The notes under the pieces are model-generated. The model was not told where the DNA came from. It worked only from the letters and a program-made list of their open reading frames with translations, and made no database searches. Positions 7,051-14,867 of a DNA stretch of 14,869 nucleotides are shown piece by piece (position 1 is the first letter of the stretch; the number at the start of each line of letters is the position of its first letter). Source of the DNA: RGIG426 sp045640165 (lineage in GTDB: Bacteria; Bacillota; Clostridia; Oscillospirales; Acutalibacteraceae); NCBI GenBank assembly GCA_045640165.1, contig JAZUEK010000002.1, forward strand, positions 1 through 14,869, in the 5' to 3' direction. The position numbers and the translations under genes were made by a program.

Positions 7051-7238
7051 GTTTCCTTACCTCCAACCTAGTTTTGATGTGATTTGTGTAATACTTTATT
7101 CAACCTCATTACTCATTCGGTTTGAATACTTTTTCATAGCACGATGGAAACGAAACAAGAATTCTCGTTTCTTCCTCGCCTCTCGTTGCGGCTCAACTCG
7201 TGTAAGTTGCGCCTCTCCGTGAGGCTCCATTCGTGCGT
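7051..7238 (-). other. ffh-rpsP intercistronic region with several possible hairpins
   Basis: There is no gene here. Visible structures include TATTCAACC/GGTTTGAATA arms (about 7098-7129), a near-perfect 20-base palindrome around AGAATTCT (7152-7171), and short CAACT/AGTTG and GCCTC/GAGGC stems between about 7190 and 7230. None carries a proper T-run on the minus strand, so transcription probably continues. Processing sites or leader structure affecting rpsP translation are possible. Confidence 0.4.
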
Positions 7239-8633
7239 TTAGAACCCGAACGGGTTCTGTCCGCCGGGCATTCCGGGCATGCCGCCCATCATCCCGGGCA
7301 GTCCGCCGAAACCGCGGCGACCCTTTTTGCCTTTTTTGCCCTTGTTCGGGTTTTTAAAGCGCTTCATAATCTGCATCGTCTGCTCATACTGCTTGAGAAG
7401 ACGGTTGACGTCTTCCACTTTCATACCGCAACCGGCGGCGATACGACGCTTGCGAGAGGGGTTGATGAGCGACGGTTTGTGCCGTTCCGCCGGAGTCATC
7501 GACAAAATAATCGACTCCACGCGAACGATTTGTTTATCGTCAATGTCGAGGTCTTTCACTTGTTTGGAAAGGCCGGGGACCATGCCGAGCATTTCTTTGA
7601 GGTTGCCCATTTTGCGGATTTGGCGGAACTGGTCGAGCATATCTTCGAGGTCGAAGGTCTCCTCTTGCAGTTTTTTCGCAAGCTCTTCCGCTTCTTTTTC
7701 GTCCGCCTGCGCCTCCACGCGCTCGATCAGCGACATCACGTCGCCCATACCGAGGATACGGGATGCCATACGGGACGGGTGGAATACCTCAAGGTCATCC
7801 ATCTTTTCGCCGGTGCCGGCGAATTTGATGGGCTTGCCGGTAACGGCGCGCACCGAGAGTGCCGCACCGCCACGGGTATCGCCGTCCAGTTTCGTGAGGA
7901 TGACGCCGGTGATGCCGAGCGTATCGTCAAAACTTTTGGCGACGTTGACCGCGTCCTGACCGGTCATCGCATCTACAACGAGCAACTGCTCGTGGGGCTC
8001 GACCGTCTTTTTGATGTTTTGCAATTCCTGCATCAGCTGTTCGTCGATATGCAAACGGCCGGCAGTATCCAAAATCACATAGTCGTTGCCGTGGTCGCGG
8101 GCGTGGCTCACCGCCGCTTGGGCGATTTTCACCGGGTTTTCGGTGCCCATTTCGAACACCGGCACGCCCACGCGCTCACCGACGACCTGCAACTGCTTAA
8201 TCGCGGCAGGGCGATACACGTCGCACGCCACCAAAAGGGGGCGGCGGCCTTGGCTTTTCAGCATTTTCGCGAGTTTCGCGCTGTGGGTGGTTTTACCGGA
8301 ACCCTGAAGACCGCACATCATAATCACGCAGGGCGGATGGTTGGTGGTGGCGAGCCGTTCCGCTGTGCCGCCCATCAGTGCCGTCAACTCCTCGTTGACG
8401 ATTTTGATGACCATTTGGCCGGGAGTCAAGCTTTCCATCACGTCCGCACCGACGGCGCGAGCGGTCACGTTGTTCGTAAACTCTTTTGCGACTTTATAGT
8501 TGACGTCCGCCTCAAGAAGCGCCAAGCGCACTTCGCGCATCGCTTCTTTAACGTCCGCTTCATTCAGTTTTCCTCTGCCGCGCAGGCGTTTGAACGTGGC
8601 GGCAAGTTTCTCGGAAAGTCCTTCAAATGCCAC
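7239..8633 (-). CDS. ffh: Signal recognition particle GTPase Ffh (SRP54)
   Basis: A 464-residue protein, full length for bacterial Ffh. It binds 4.5S/scRNA and signal peptides and, with FtsY, delivers ribosomes to the membrane. Residues 1-90 are the N domain. The G domain has GLQGSGKTT (108-116), DTAGR (189-193), TKLDGD (247-252) and FAGTGE. The methionine-rich M domain runs from about 300, with the RNA-binding stretch LINPSRKRRIAAGCG. The C-terminal tail is a Gly/Met/Pro-rich run after KGKKGKKGRRG. The start is GTG at 8633, with AAAGGAG eight bases upstream and the typical MAFEGLSEKL beginning. It starts 35 bases after ylxM. Confidence 0.97.
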   Translation of the reverse strand: MAFEGLSEKLAATFKRLRGRGKLNEADVKEAMREVRLALLEADVNYKVAKEFTNNVTARAVGADVMESLTPGQMVIKIVNEELTALMGGTAERLATTNHPPCVIMMCGLQGSGKTTHSAKLAKMLKSQGRRPLLVACDVYRPAAIKQLQVVGERVGVPVFEMGTENPVKIAQAAVSHARDHGNDYVILDTAGRLHIDEQLMQELQNIKKTVEPHEQLLVVDAMTGQDAVNVAKSFDDTLGITGVILTKLDGDTRGGAALSVRAVTGKPIKFAGTGEKMDDLEVFHPSRMASRILGMGDVMSLIERVEAQADEKEAEELAKKLQEETFDLEDMLDQFRQIRKMGNLKEMLGMVPGLSKQVKDLDIDDKQIVRVESIILSMTPAERHKPSLINPSRKRRIAAGCGMKVEDVNRLLKQYEQTMQIMKRFKNPNKGKKGKKGRRGFGGLPGMMGGMPGMPGGQNPFGF

Positions 8634-8668
8634 GGGAAATCTCCTTTACAAAAAACGGGGTTGTCGGA

Positions 8669-9034
8669 TTATTCTTCCGCGAGCGCGGAGGCAATCTCCT
8701 CGATACGGGCGGCGCGCTCCTCAATCTCGCGAGAGCGAGAGAGATAGTTGTTCTGCTCACGAATTTCTTTCGCCGCATTCTCCACAATTTCCATCTGCGC
8801 ACGCAGTTCGCGGAAACGGCGCGCCAAACCGAGGCGTTCCTCCATCTCCACAAGCTGGGATTCGGCGCGTTTAATGGAATCGCGCACACCCTGACGGGTA
8901 ATACCCGCGTTTTCCGCAATTTCGGACAGAGAGAGGTCGTCGTTGTAGTATAACTCCATCACGTCGCGTTGCTTATCGGTAAGCATTTCTCCGTAAAAAT
9001 CGCACAGAAACGCCATTTCCATATTTTTAGCCAT
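8669..9034 (-). CDS. ylxM: YlxM-family helix-turn-helix protein (UPF0122)
   Basis: About 121 residues. The family beginning is visible as AFLCDFYGEMLTDKQRDVMELYYNDD, and residues 28-57 form a sigma-70 region 4-like helix-turn-helix (LSLSEIAENAGITRQGVRDSIKRAE). The rest is a charged coiled coil. YlxM precedes ffh in most Firmicutes and has been linked to SRP function. I chose ATG at 9034 by alignment of the N-terminus with the family; GTG codons at 9046/9043 and an ATG at 9022 are alternatives because no start has a strong ribosome binding site. It is the first gene of the ylxM-ffh-rpsP-khpA operon. Confidence 0.9.
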   Translation of the reverse strand: MAKNMEMAFLCDFYGEMLTDKQRDVMELYYNDDLSLSEIAENAGITRQGVRDSIKRAESQLVEMEERLGLARRFRELRAQMEIVENAAKEIREQNNYLSRSREIEERAARIEEIASALAEE

Positions 9035-9099
9035 AATGAGCACCACGCTTTAATGATTTTTGCACCTTCGTAAAGGTAGAAAACTTTACATATACATTT

Positions 9100-9127
9100 A
9101 TTATACACCATTTTTATGGTTTGTCAA
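9100..9127 (-). promoter_or_regulatory. Strong sigma-A promoter of the ylxM-ffh-rpsP-khpA operon
   Basis: On the minus strand a consensus TTGACA (9122-9127) and consensus TATAAT (9100-9105) are separated by 16 bases. The spacer contains ACCAT-AAAA-ATGGT. The predicted leader is about 60 bases and begins with a small stem, GTAAAG/CTTTAC (9070-9075 with 9084-9089). Confidence 0.85.
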
Positions 9128-9179
9128 GAGGTTTTTCCACTTTCTTCTTGAAAACGGGGGTAATTTTTTGGTTACCGCC

Positions 9180-9208
9180 TTGCAATTCGGCGAATTTTCG
9201 CATATAAT
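9180..9208 (+). promoter_or_regulatory. Sigma-A promoter of glgP
   Basis: TTGCAA (9180-9185) and TATAAT (9203-9208) are separated by 17 bases. The AAAGGAG ribosome binding site at 9225-9231 sits nine bases before the TTG start. A short GGTAA/TTACC inverted repeat (9159-9163 with 9172-9176) lies just upstream of the -35 box. No clear catabolite-control (cre) site was recognised. Confidence 0.75.
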
Positions 9209-9240
9209 AAAGGAGAATTCTGCGAAAGGAGTCTCGCGAT

Positions 9241-11637
9241 TTGAACACAACGCTTAAAGAACAACTCGAGCAAAAACTCATCCACCGCTTTTCGGTGCAA
9301 CCCAAAGACGCGTCGGACGAAAACTTTTACGACGCCTTGGTGCTGATTTTACGCGACAGACTCCACGAAAACCGCGTCGCGTTCTCCGACCGCGCCTACG
9401 TCCAAAACGCGAAGCAGGTGTATTATCTGTGCATGGAGTTTTTGATGGGCCGCTCGCTGAGAAACAACCTCGAAAACTTAGGGCTCGTGGACGAGGCGGA
9501 AGAGGCCTGCCGCGCGCTCGGCACAAAATTGGAATCTTTATATGAATTAGAACCGGATGCCGGCCTCGGAAACGGCGGTCTCGGGCGGCTCGCCGCCTGC
9601 TTTTTGGATGGACTCGCCAACGCAAAAGTGCCGGCCGTCGGCTATTCGCTTTTGTACGAATACGGCATCTTTCGCCAAAAATTAGTGGACGGATGGCAAA
9701 CGGAACTCCCCGATTTCTGGCTTCCCGGCGGTGGCGGATGGCTGCTTCCGCGTCCGGAACTGACGAAAGAAGTGCTGTTCGGCGGCAACGTGGTGGAATC
9801 GTGGGACGGCGGCTATCACCACGTCTCGCACGAAAACGCTACGCGCGTGCTTGCCCACGCCTACGATATGATGGTGCCGTCAAAAGGCGGCAACTGCGTC
9901 TCCACCCTGCGGCTGTGGAAATCCTCTGCGCCGGAGATGGATATGACGCTGTTTAACCAAGGCGAATACCTGCGCGCGATGGAGAAAAAGGCAATGGCAG
10001 AGGTCATCACCCAAGTGCTGTATCCTGCCGACAACCACCGCGAAGGCAAATCGTTACGGCTCACGCAACAGTATTTCCTGGTGTCCGCCTCGGTGCAAGA
10101 CATCGTGGAGCGCCACTTAAAGCATTATCACACAATGGACAATTTCCCCGATATGGCGGCGGTTCATCTTAACGACACCCACCCGACGCTCGCCATCCCC
10201 GAGCTGATGCGTATTCTTCTCGACGAATGCGGCTATACGTGGGAGGCGGCGTGGGACATCGTCTGTCGCACGGTCGGCTATACGAACCACACCGTGATGG
10301 CGGAAGCGCTCGAGTGCTGGCCGGAAGACCTGTTCGCCGAGCGACTGCCCCGTATCTATCAAATCGTGCGCGAAATCGACGCGCGCCACACCGCCGAAAT
10401 GCTCGAAAAAACCGGTGGCAACCAAGCCGCCGTGGATCAAATGGGCATTTTGCGGTTTGGGCTTGTCAAAATGGCCAACTTGTGTGTCGCCGCATCCCAC
10501 TCGGTCAACGGCGTATCGAAACTGCACAGCGAACTCGTAAAAACCGCCGTGTTTCCTGCGGCGGCGGCCGTCTCGCCCGAAAAATTCAAGAACGTCACAA
10601 ACGGTATCGCTCACCGCCGCTGGCTGTGCCAAGCCAACCCCCGTTTGACCGCGCTTCTCAAAGACCGCATCGGCGACGGGTTCGTGACCGACGCCGCCGA
10701 ACTTCAAAAGTTTGCCGCGTTTGCGGACGACAAGGAAACGCTCGCCGCGTTCGCCGACGTCAAACGCCAAAACAAAGCGGCGTTCGCCGACGTCGTGAAA
10801 CGGCAAAACGGCGTTTCGCTCGACCCCGACGCGCTGTTTGACGTACAAGTCAAGCGGCTTCACGAGTATAAACGCCAGCATTTGAACGCCCTGCACATCC
10901 TCGACACCTATCTTGACCTAAAGGAAAATCCCAACCAAGAATATACCCCCCGAATTTATCTGTTTGGCGCAAAAGCCGCTCCGGGGTACTTTTTGGCTAA
11001 GGAGATTATTCGCTTTATCTGCAAGCTGTCGCAGGAAATTGAAAACGACCCGGCGGTACGCGACCGCCTCAAAGTGGTCTATCTCGAAGATTATCGCGTG
11101 ACCCTCGCCGAACAACTCATCCCCTGCGCCGACGTAAGTGAGCAAATTTCGCTCGCCGGCACGGAAGCGAGCGGCACCGGCAATATGAAACTGATGATGA
11201 ACGGTGCCGTTACCCTCGGCACGCTGGACGGCGCAAACATCGAAATTGTGGACGCCGTGGGAAAAGAAAACGCGTTCTTGTTCGGATTGACAACGCCGGA
11301 AGTCGTCGCTTTGAAACGCGACGGCTACGATCCGCGCCGCTACTACGAAAACGATCCGCGCATCCGCCGTGCGCTCGACGTGATGTCTGCCGGCTTCGGC
11401 GGCCAAAACTACAAAGACATCGTCGATTCGCTGTTGACCGTTGACCCGTATATGGTGCTCGCGGACTTCGAGGACTATCGCCGCGCCCAAGCGGAGTCCG
11501 CCGCTATTTATCAAGACGGCGACCGCTTCACGAAAATGGCGTTGCTCAACACCGCCGCAAGCGGCATTTTCTCCGCCGACCGCGCCATCAAAGACTATTC
11601 CGACCGCATCTGGCATTGCCGCCCGGTCGAGGATTGA
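9241..11637 (+). CDS. glgP: Glycogen/starch (alpha-glucan) phosphorylase
   Basis: A 798-residue, PLP-dependent GT35 enzyme, as long as typical bacterial glycogen and maltodextrin phosphorylases. It releases glucose-1-phosphate from the non-reducing ends of alpha-1,4-glucans. The start is TTG at 9241, set by AAAGGAG and the family N-terminus. Key stretches are YYLCMEFLMGRSL (61-73), EPDAGLGNGGLGRLAACFLDG (from 104), VHLNDTHPTL, NGIAHRRWL and VQVKRLHEYKRQ. The PLP signature is EASGTGNMKLMMNG, whose lysine at 650 carries the cofactor. No other glycogen genes are in the window. The gene is transcribed alone, divergent from the ylxM operon and convergent with cimA. Sequence alone does not separate GlgP from MalP use. 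Confidence 0.95.
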   Translation: MNTTLKEQLEQKLIHRFSVQPKDASDENFYDALVLILRDRLHENRVAFSDRAYVQNAKQVYYLCMEFLMGRSLRNNLENLGLVDEAEEACRALGTKLESLYELEPDAGLGNGGLGRLAACFLDGLANAKVPAVGYSLLYEYGIFRQKLVDGWQTELPDFWLPGGGGWLLPRPELTKEVLFGGNVVESWDGGYHHVSHENATRVLAHAYDMMVPSKGGNCVSTLRLWKSSAPEMDMTLFNQGEYLRAMEKKAMAEVITQVLYPADNHREGKSLRLTQQYFLVSASVQDIVERHLKHYHTMDNFPDMAAVHLNDTHPTLAIPELMRILLDECGYTWEAAWDIVCRTVGYTNHTVMAEALECWPEDLFAERLPRIYQIVREIDARHTAEMLEKTGGNQAAVDQMGILRFGLVKMANLCVAASHSVNGVSKLHSELVKTAVFPAAAAVSPEKFKNVTNGIAHRRWLCQANPRLTALLKDRIGDGFVTDAAELQKFAAFADDKETLAAFADVKRQNKAAFADVVKRQNGVSLDPDALFDVQVKRLHEYKRQHLNALHILDTYLDLKENPNQEYTPRIYLFGAKAAPGYFLAKEIIRFICKLSQEIENDPAVRDRLKVVYLEDYRVTLAEQLIPCADVSEQISLAGTEASGTGNMKLMMNGAVTLGTLDGANIEIVDAVGKENAFLFGLTTPEVVALKRDGYDPRRYYENDPRIRRALDVMSAGFGGQNYKDIVDSLLTVDPYMVLADFEDYRRAQAESAAIYQDGDRFTKMALLNTAASGIFSADRAIKDYSDRIWHCRPVED

Positions 11638-11650
11638 GGTTTTTGCAATA

Positions 11651-11684
11651 AAAAACACCGCAGACAGTCGTCTGCGGTGTTTTT
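11651..11684. terminator. Bidirectional rho-independent terminator between glgP and cimA
   Basis: A perfect 15-bp stem, AAAAACACCGCAGAC (11651-11665) and GTCTGCGGTGTTTTT (11670-11684), with loop AGTC. There are five T at the 3' end of the stem on either strand, so it can end both convergent transcripts. It lies 13 bases after the glgP stop and 10 bases after the cimA stop. Confidence 0.93.
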
Positions 11685-11694
11685 CTTTCTCTTT

Positions 11695-13266
11695 TTACTT
11701 GTCGTTTCGCGACAGCGCGTACTCGAACGCGTCAACCAACGCAATAAACGAGGCTTCCACCACGTCGGTGGAAACGCCCACGGTGACGAACACGTTTTTG
11801 GCGCCGTCGGTGGTCTCCATGAGAACGCGTGTGGTGGCGTCGGTGGCTTTGTTAGTCTCAATCACGCGAACCTTGTAGTCGCTCATGCGCAGTTCGCCGA
11901 TTTCCGGATAAAACGCGGTAAGCGCTTCGCGCATCGCGGTATCGAGGGCGTGCAACGGGCCGATACCCATCGCTCCGGCGGTTTGGGTCTTGCCGTCCAC
12001 TTCGATTTTGATAACCGCGGTGGACTGCCGCTCGCCGTCGGGCGCCGGAAAATCTTCGCTGAGCTTATACATAATAACGTTGAAGTGCGGTTTCCACTTG
12101 CCGAGGAAGCGCTTGACAAGCAGTTCAAAACTCGCGTCCGCGCCCTCGTACTGGTAGCCGGCGTACTCACGCTGTTTCACCTCTTCAACGATGGCGGCGG
12201 TTTCGGGCGACTGCTTCGTCAGTTCCGGCGCGTATTTGTGCAATCGCGGAAGCACCGTGCCGCGACCGGCCACCTCGCTCAAGAGGAAGCGGCGCTCGTT
12301 GCCGACCTGCGACGGCTCAATATGCTCGAACGACGACGGCATTTTCATCACCGCATCCACGTGCATACCGCCTTTGTGGGCAAAGGCGCACTTGCCGACG
12401 TACGGCATACTGCGTTGCATCCGGATATTGGAAATTTCGGCGATTTCGCCGGCGACACGTTTCATATCGCCGAGTTTCACGTCGCAATCACAATCACACT
12501 TAAACGTAAGGTTGCCGATCACGGTGGTGAGCGCCGCGTTGCCGCACCGCTCGCCGAGACCTAAAAACGTGCCCTGCACGTGGGTGACGCCGGCGTCCAC
12601 CGCCGAAAGCGTCGCCGCCACGGCGCAACCGCTGTCGTTGTGACAATGGATGCCGAGCGTCGCCTCGGGGAAAGCGGCTTTGGTCACCGCCACCGCGGCT
12701 TTCAGTTCTTCCGGCAACGTGCCGCCGTTGGTGTCACACAGACACAGCACGTCCGCGCCGGCCTCGTTCGCCGCCGCAAGCACCGCAAGCGCGTAATCGG
12801 CATCGACACGAACGCCGTCGAAAAAGTGTTCCGCATCAAAGATGACTTCGCGACCGGCGGCCTTAAGATACGCCACCGTGTCTTTCACCATACGGAGATT
12901 TTCGTCTTTGTCAATCTGCAAAATCTCGGTTACGTGGGCGGCGGACGCTTTGCCCACCACCGCCACTGCCGGCGTTTCCGCCGCAAGCAAACTTTGCAGG
13001 TTTTTATCTTTTTCCGCCGGCGTAAACGGGTGTACCGTTGCGCCGAATGCACAAAGCTTCGCGTGCTTCGGCGGATTTTCTTTCAGCATCTCGAAAAAGT
13101 GTAAATCTTTCGGGTTGGAGGCAGGGTTGCCCGCTTCGATATAGGTCACGCCGAAGTTGTCCAGCGCGCGTACGATATGCAATTTATCCTGTAACGAATA
13201 GGAAATCGATTCCGCCTGCGAACCGTCGCGCAGCGTCGTGTCGAAAATCGCGATGTGTTGTTTCAA
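11695..13266 (-). CDS. cimA: (R)-citramalate synthase
   Basis: A 523-residue enzyme of the LeuA/homocitrate synthase family, closest by length and motifs to the citramalate synthase branch. It condenses pyruvate with acetyl-CoA to citramalate, the first step of threonine-independent isoleucine synthesis. Catalytic-barrel motifs are FDTTLRDGSQAE (8-19), CDTNGG (177-182), the metal-binding HCHNDSG (207-213) and QGTFLGLGERCGN (231-243). The C-terminal LeuA-type regulatory domain (about 390-523) contains IGPLHALDTAMREAL and a TNKATDATTRVL stretch, where isoleucine probably gives feedback control. The start is TTG at 13266, with AGAGGGAG upstream. The in-frame ATG at 13296 overlaps the -10 box and is therefore excluded. 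2-Isopropylmalate synthase is the main alternative. Confidence 0.9.
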   Translation of the reverse strand: MKQHIAIFDTTLRDGSQAESISYSLQDKLHIVRALDNFGVTYIEAGNPASNPKDLHFFEMLKENPPKHAKLCAFGATVHPFTPAEKDKNLQSLLAAETPAVAVVGKASAAHVTEILQIDKDENLRMVKDTVAYLKAAGREVIFDAEHFFDGVRVDADYALAVLAAANEAGADVLCLCDTNGGTLPEELKAAVAVTKAAFPEATLGIHCHNDSGCAVAATLSAVDAGVTHVQGTFLGLGERCGNAALTTVIGNLTFKCDCDCDVKLGDMKRVAGEIAEISNIRMQRSMPYVGKCAFAHKGGMHVDAVMKMPSSFEHIEPSQVGNERRFLLSEVAGRGTVLPRLHKYAPELTKQSPETAAIVEEVKQREYAGYQYEGADASFELLVKRFLGKWKPHFNVIMYKLSEDFPAPDGERQSTAVIKIEVDGKTQTAGAMGIGPLHALDTAMREALTAFYPEIGELRMSDYKVRVIETNKATDATTRVLMETTDGAKNVFVTVGVSTDVVEASFIALVDAFEYALSRNDK

Positions 13267-13294
13267 CGTGGGCTCCCTCTTTCTCTGAAATTTC

Positions 13295-13322
13295 ATTATA
13301 GCATAGTTTTCCAAAAAATCAA
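13295..13322 (-). promoter_or_regulatory. Sigma-A promoter of cimA, with a palindrome over the -35 box
   Basis: On the minus strand TTGATT (13317-13322) and TATAAT (13295-13300) are separated by 16 bases, predicting a leader of about 20 bases. The inverted repeat AAAATCAAA / TTTGATTTT (about 13315-13337) covers the -35 region and could be a regulator site. The leader is too short for a T-box or leader peptide. Confidence 0.75.
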
Positions 13323-13358
13323 AGGTTTTTTGATTTTGATAAAACGTGCGACGTGTCC

Positions 13359-13433
13359 GTAGGGGCGATTCAAGAATCGCCCCCTTTCTACGATTGGTAA
13401 AAAATAAAGGGGTCATTCGTGAATGACCCCTAC
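13359..13433. repeat. 75-bp element with two palindromes and inverted ends, MITE-like
   Basis: The first palindrome is GGGGCGATTC-AA-GAATCGCCCC (13362-13383). The second is AGGGGTCATTC-GT-GAATGACCCCT (13408-13431). The outer ends are also inverted copies of each other: GTAGGGGCGATTC at 13359-13371 and, read on the minus strand, GTAGGGGTCATTC at 13433-13421, differing only at two bases. Each end is thus a self-palindrome and a terminal inverted repeat. GTAGGGG-headed palindromes of this kind are familiar to me from clostridial intergenic regions, but I could not check that here. Confidence 0.65.
13398..13433 (-). terminator. Probable terminator of the antiporter gene
   Basis: On the minus strand the second palindrome (11-bp stem, two-base loop) is followed by TTATTTTTTACC. 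It lies about 28 bases after the stop codon at 13461. The element seems to supply the terminator. Confidence 0.65.
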
Positions 13434-13460
13434 AACATCACCCAAAGCGAGTGCAATTCT

Positions 13461-14711
13461 TTACGCTTTTTTCTTTTTCTTCTTTTTTCCGAAGCAGGCG
13501 TTGAGCAAAATCGGGCACAACACCGACGAGGTCAAAATCAGGAAAATCGTGGCGGCAAGCGGGTCAATACCGAGCAGCTTGCCCTGTGCATTCGTATAAA
13601 TGAGCGACGAGCCGGCGGCATACACCGCCAAAGCGACTTCGCCGCGCGCAATCATACCGCAACCGACAGTCGCCGCCTCTTTTCGCGGCATTTTGCACGC
13701 GCGCCCGATTCCGGCACAGCCGAGAATTTTGCCGGCGATGCCGAGCACCACAAACGCGAGGCAGAACCACAAATCGGACAGTCTAAACTGGCTGAAATCG
13801 GCGCTGATGCCGATATACGCGAAGAAAATCGGAGTAAACAGCATATAGCCGGACACCACCACTTTGCGATCGACAAACGAGGTGTCCTCGAGGCCGCTGA
13901 GCATAATGCCGGCCATATACGCGCCGGTAATCGCGGCGACGCCGAAATACTCCTCGGCGTAGTAGGCGAACAAAAAGCACAGACCGAATGCCAAAATACT
14001 GGTGCGGCGGCGGTGCGGTCGCGTTTTACCGAGCCAACGGAACAGCGCGCGGAACAACAGTCCGAACCCGACGGCAAAGGCGAAGAATCCAACCGTGCGC
14101 CCGAGCGTTGTCCACATACTACCGCCGCTTTTGAGATTGGTCACCACGCTCAACACGAGAATGCCCAAAACGTCGTCAATAATGGCGGCGCTTAAAATCA
14201 CCGTACCCACCGGCGTTTGCAATTTTTTGAGCTCGCGCAGCGTCTCCACCGTAATGCCCACGCTGGTCGCGGTGAGAATACAGCCGATGAACAGCGCGTT
14301 ATACAGCACGTGCACGTCCGCGGCAGCGGAAAAACCGCCCATAAAGAAGAGCGCACCCACCGTGCCGAGAAGCAGCGGCACCGCCACACCACCGCAGGCG
14401 ACGAGGGTGGCTTTCACACCGCTCTTTTTGAGTTCGGTCAGGTTGGTTTCGAGTCCGCTCGAAAACAGCACAAGGCACGCGCCCACTTGTGCGAACGCGT
14501 GGAGCGCGTTCATCTCCGCTTCGGTCGGCGCAATCAGGCCGTCGATACCGAGCGGCAACTGCGACACGATGGCCGGCCCGATTAAAAGACCGGCAACCAC
14601 CATACCGACCACTTGCGGCATACCGTAATGGCGCGTAACCAGCCCGAAAAATTTCGTGGCGAGCAAAATGACCGCCAAATCAAACACGACGTTCATGACG
14701 TCAAATTCCAT
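13461..14711 (-). CDS. Cation:proton antiporter, CPA2 family (Na+/H+ exchanger-like)
   Basis: A 416-residue polytopic membrane protein with roughly 11-13 hydrophobic segments, covering the exchanger domain only. It probably exchanges Na+ or K+ for H+ for pH and salt homeostasis. Visible family features are an N-terminal helix leading to YGMPQVVGMVVAGLLIGP (29-46), FSSGLETNL (83-91), the unwound-helix region TATSVGIT (147-154) and the acidic pair SAAIIDDVLGILVLS (174-188) expected to bind the ion. There is no C-terminal RCK/TrkA-N nucleotide-binding domain, unlike KefB/KefC. The protein ends in a run of seven lysines and alanine. The start is ATG at 14711, after AAAGGGG. An open frame continues upstream to 14840, but it translates the tRNA gene and is artefactual. 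Confidence 0.88.
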   Translation of the reverse strand: MEFDVMNVVFDLAVILLATKFFGLVTRHYGMPQVVGMVVAGLLIGPAIVSQLPLGIDGLIAPTEAEMNALHAFAQVGACLVLFSSGLETNLTELKKSGVKATLVACGGVAVPLLLGTVGALFFMGGFSAAADVHVLYNALFIGCILTATSVGITVETLRELKKLQTPVGTVILSAAIIDDVLGILVLSVVTNLKSGGSMWTTLGRTVGFFAFAVGFGLLFRALFRWLGKTRPHRRRTSILAFGLCFLFAYYAEEYFGVAAITGAYMAGIMLSGLEDTSFVDRKVVVSGYMLFTPIFFAYIGISADFSQFRLSDLWFCLAFVVLGIAGKILGCAGIGRACKMPRKEAATVGCGMIARGEVALAVYAAGSSLIYTNAQGKLLGIDPLAATIFLILTSSVLCPILLNACFGKKKKKKKA

Positions 14712-14745
14712 TTCGCTCGCCCCTTTCAAAAAAATTCCATAGGAA

Positions 14746-14771
14746 AACCCCCGAACCGAAATTCGGGGGTT
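14746..14771 (-). terminator. Hairpin after the tRNA-Thr gene
   Basis: A 10-bp stem, AACCCCCGAA (14746-14755) and TTCGGGGGTT (14762-14771), with a six-base loop. On the minus strand it is followed by TTCCTATGG, so the U-run is only four long. It abuts the encoded CCA end. Partial read-through would transcribe the antiporter gene, for which I found no separate promoter. Confidence 0.65.
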
Positions 14772-14846
14772 GGAGCTACTGATCCGATTCGAACGGACGA
14801 CCTGCTCATTACGAGTGAGCTGCTCTACCAGCTGAGCCACAGTAGC
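14771..14846 (-). tRNA. tRNA-Thr (anticodon CGU)
   Basis: Read on the minus strand, all arms are present in 76 bases. The acceptor stem GCTACTG pairs with CAGTAGC, followed by T and an encoded CCA. The D stem is GCTC/GAGC, and the anticodon stem GCTCA/TGAGC encloses the loop CTCGTAA with anticodon CGT. The T arm has loop TTCGAAT. It reads the codon ACG. Confidence 0.95.
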
Positions 14847-14861
14847 ATCTGAACATCGTCC

Positions 14862-14867
14862 ATTATA
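14862..14867 (-). promoter_or_regulatory. -10 box of the tRNA-Thr promoter
   Basis: TATAAT on the minus strand lies 15 bases before the mature 5' end of the tRNA. The -35 box would lie beyond the window. Confidence 0.55.

Noticed and set aside
7241..7258. Hairpin AGAACCCG-AA-CGGGTTCT near the ffh stop codon
   Set aside because: It lies within the last codons of ffh (Asn-Pro-Phe-Gly) and lacks a minus-strand T-run, so it is likely a coding coincidence.
7233..8747. Long plus-strand open frame opposite ffh
   Set aside because: It is a shadow of the highly conserved ffh gene, with His/Arg/Phe-rich translation and no start signal.
9070..9089. GTAAAG/CTTTAC repeat in the ylxM leader as a relative of the ddh operator
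   Set aside because: Only the short core GTAAAG is shared and the arm order is reversed, so a common regulator is not supported.
14712..14840. N-terminal extension of the antiporter
   Set aside because: It translates the tRNA-Thr gene (MAQLVEQLTRNEQ is a typical tRNA artefact) and its terminator; ATG at 14711 has a good ribosome binding site.
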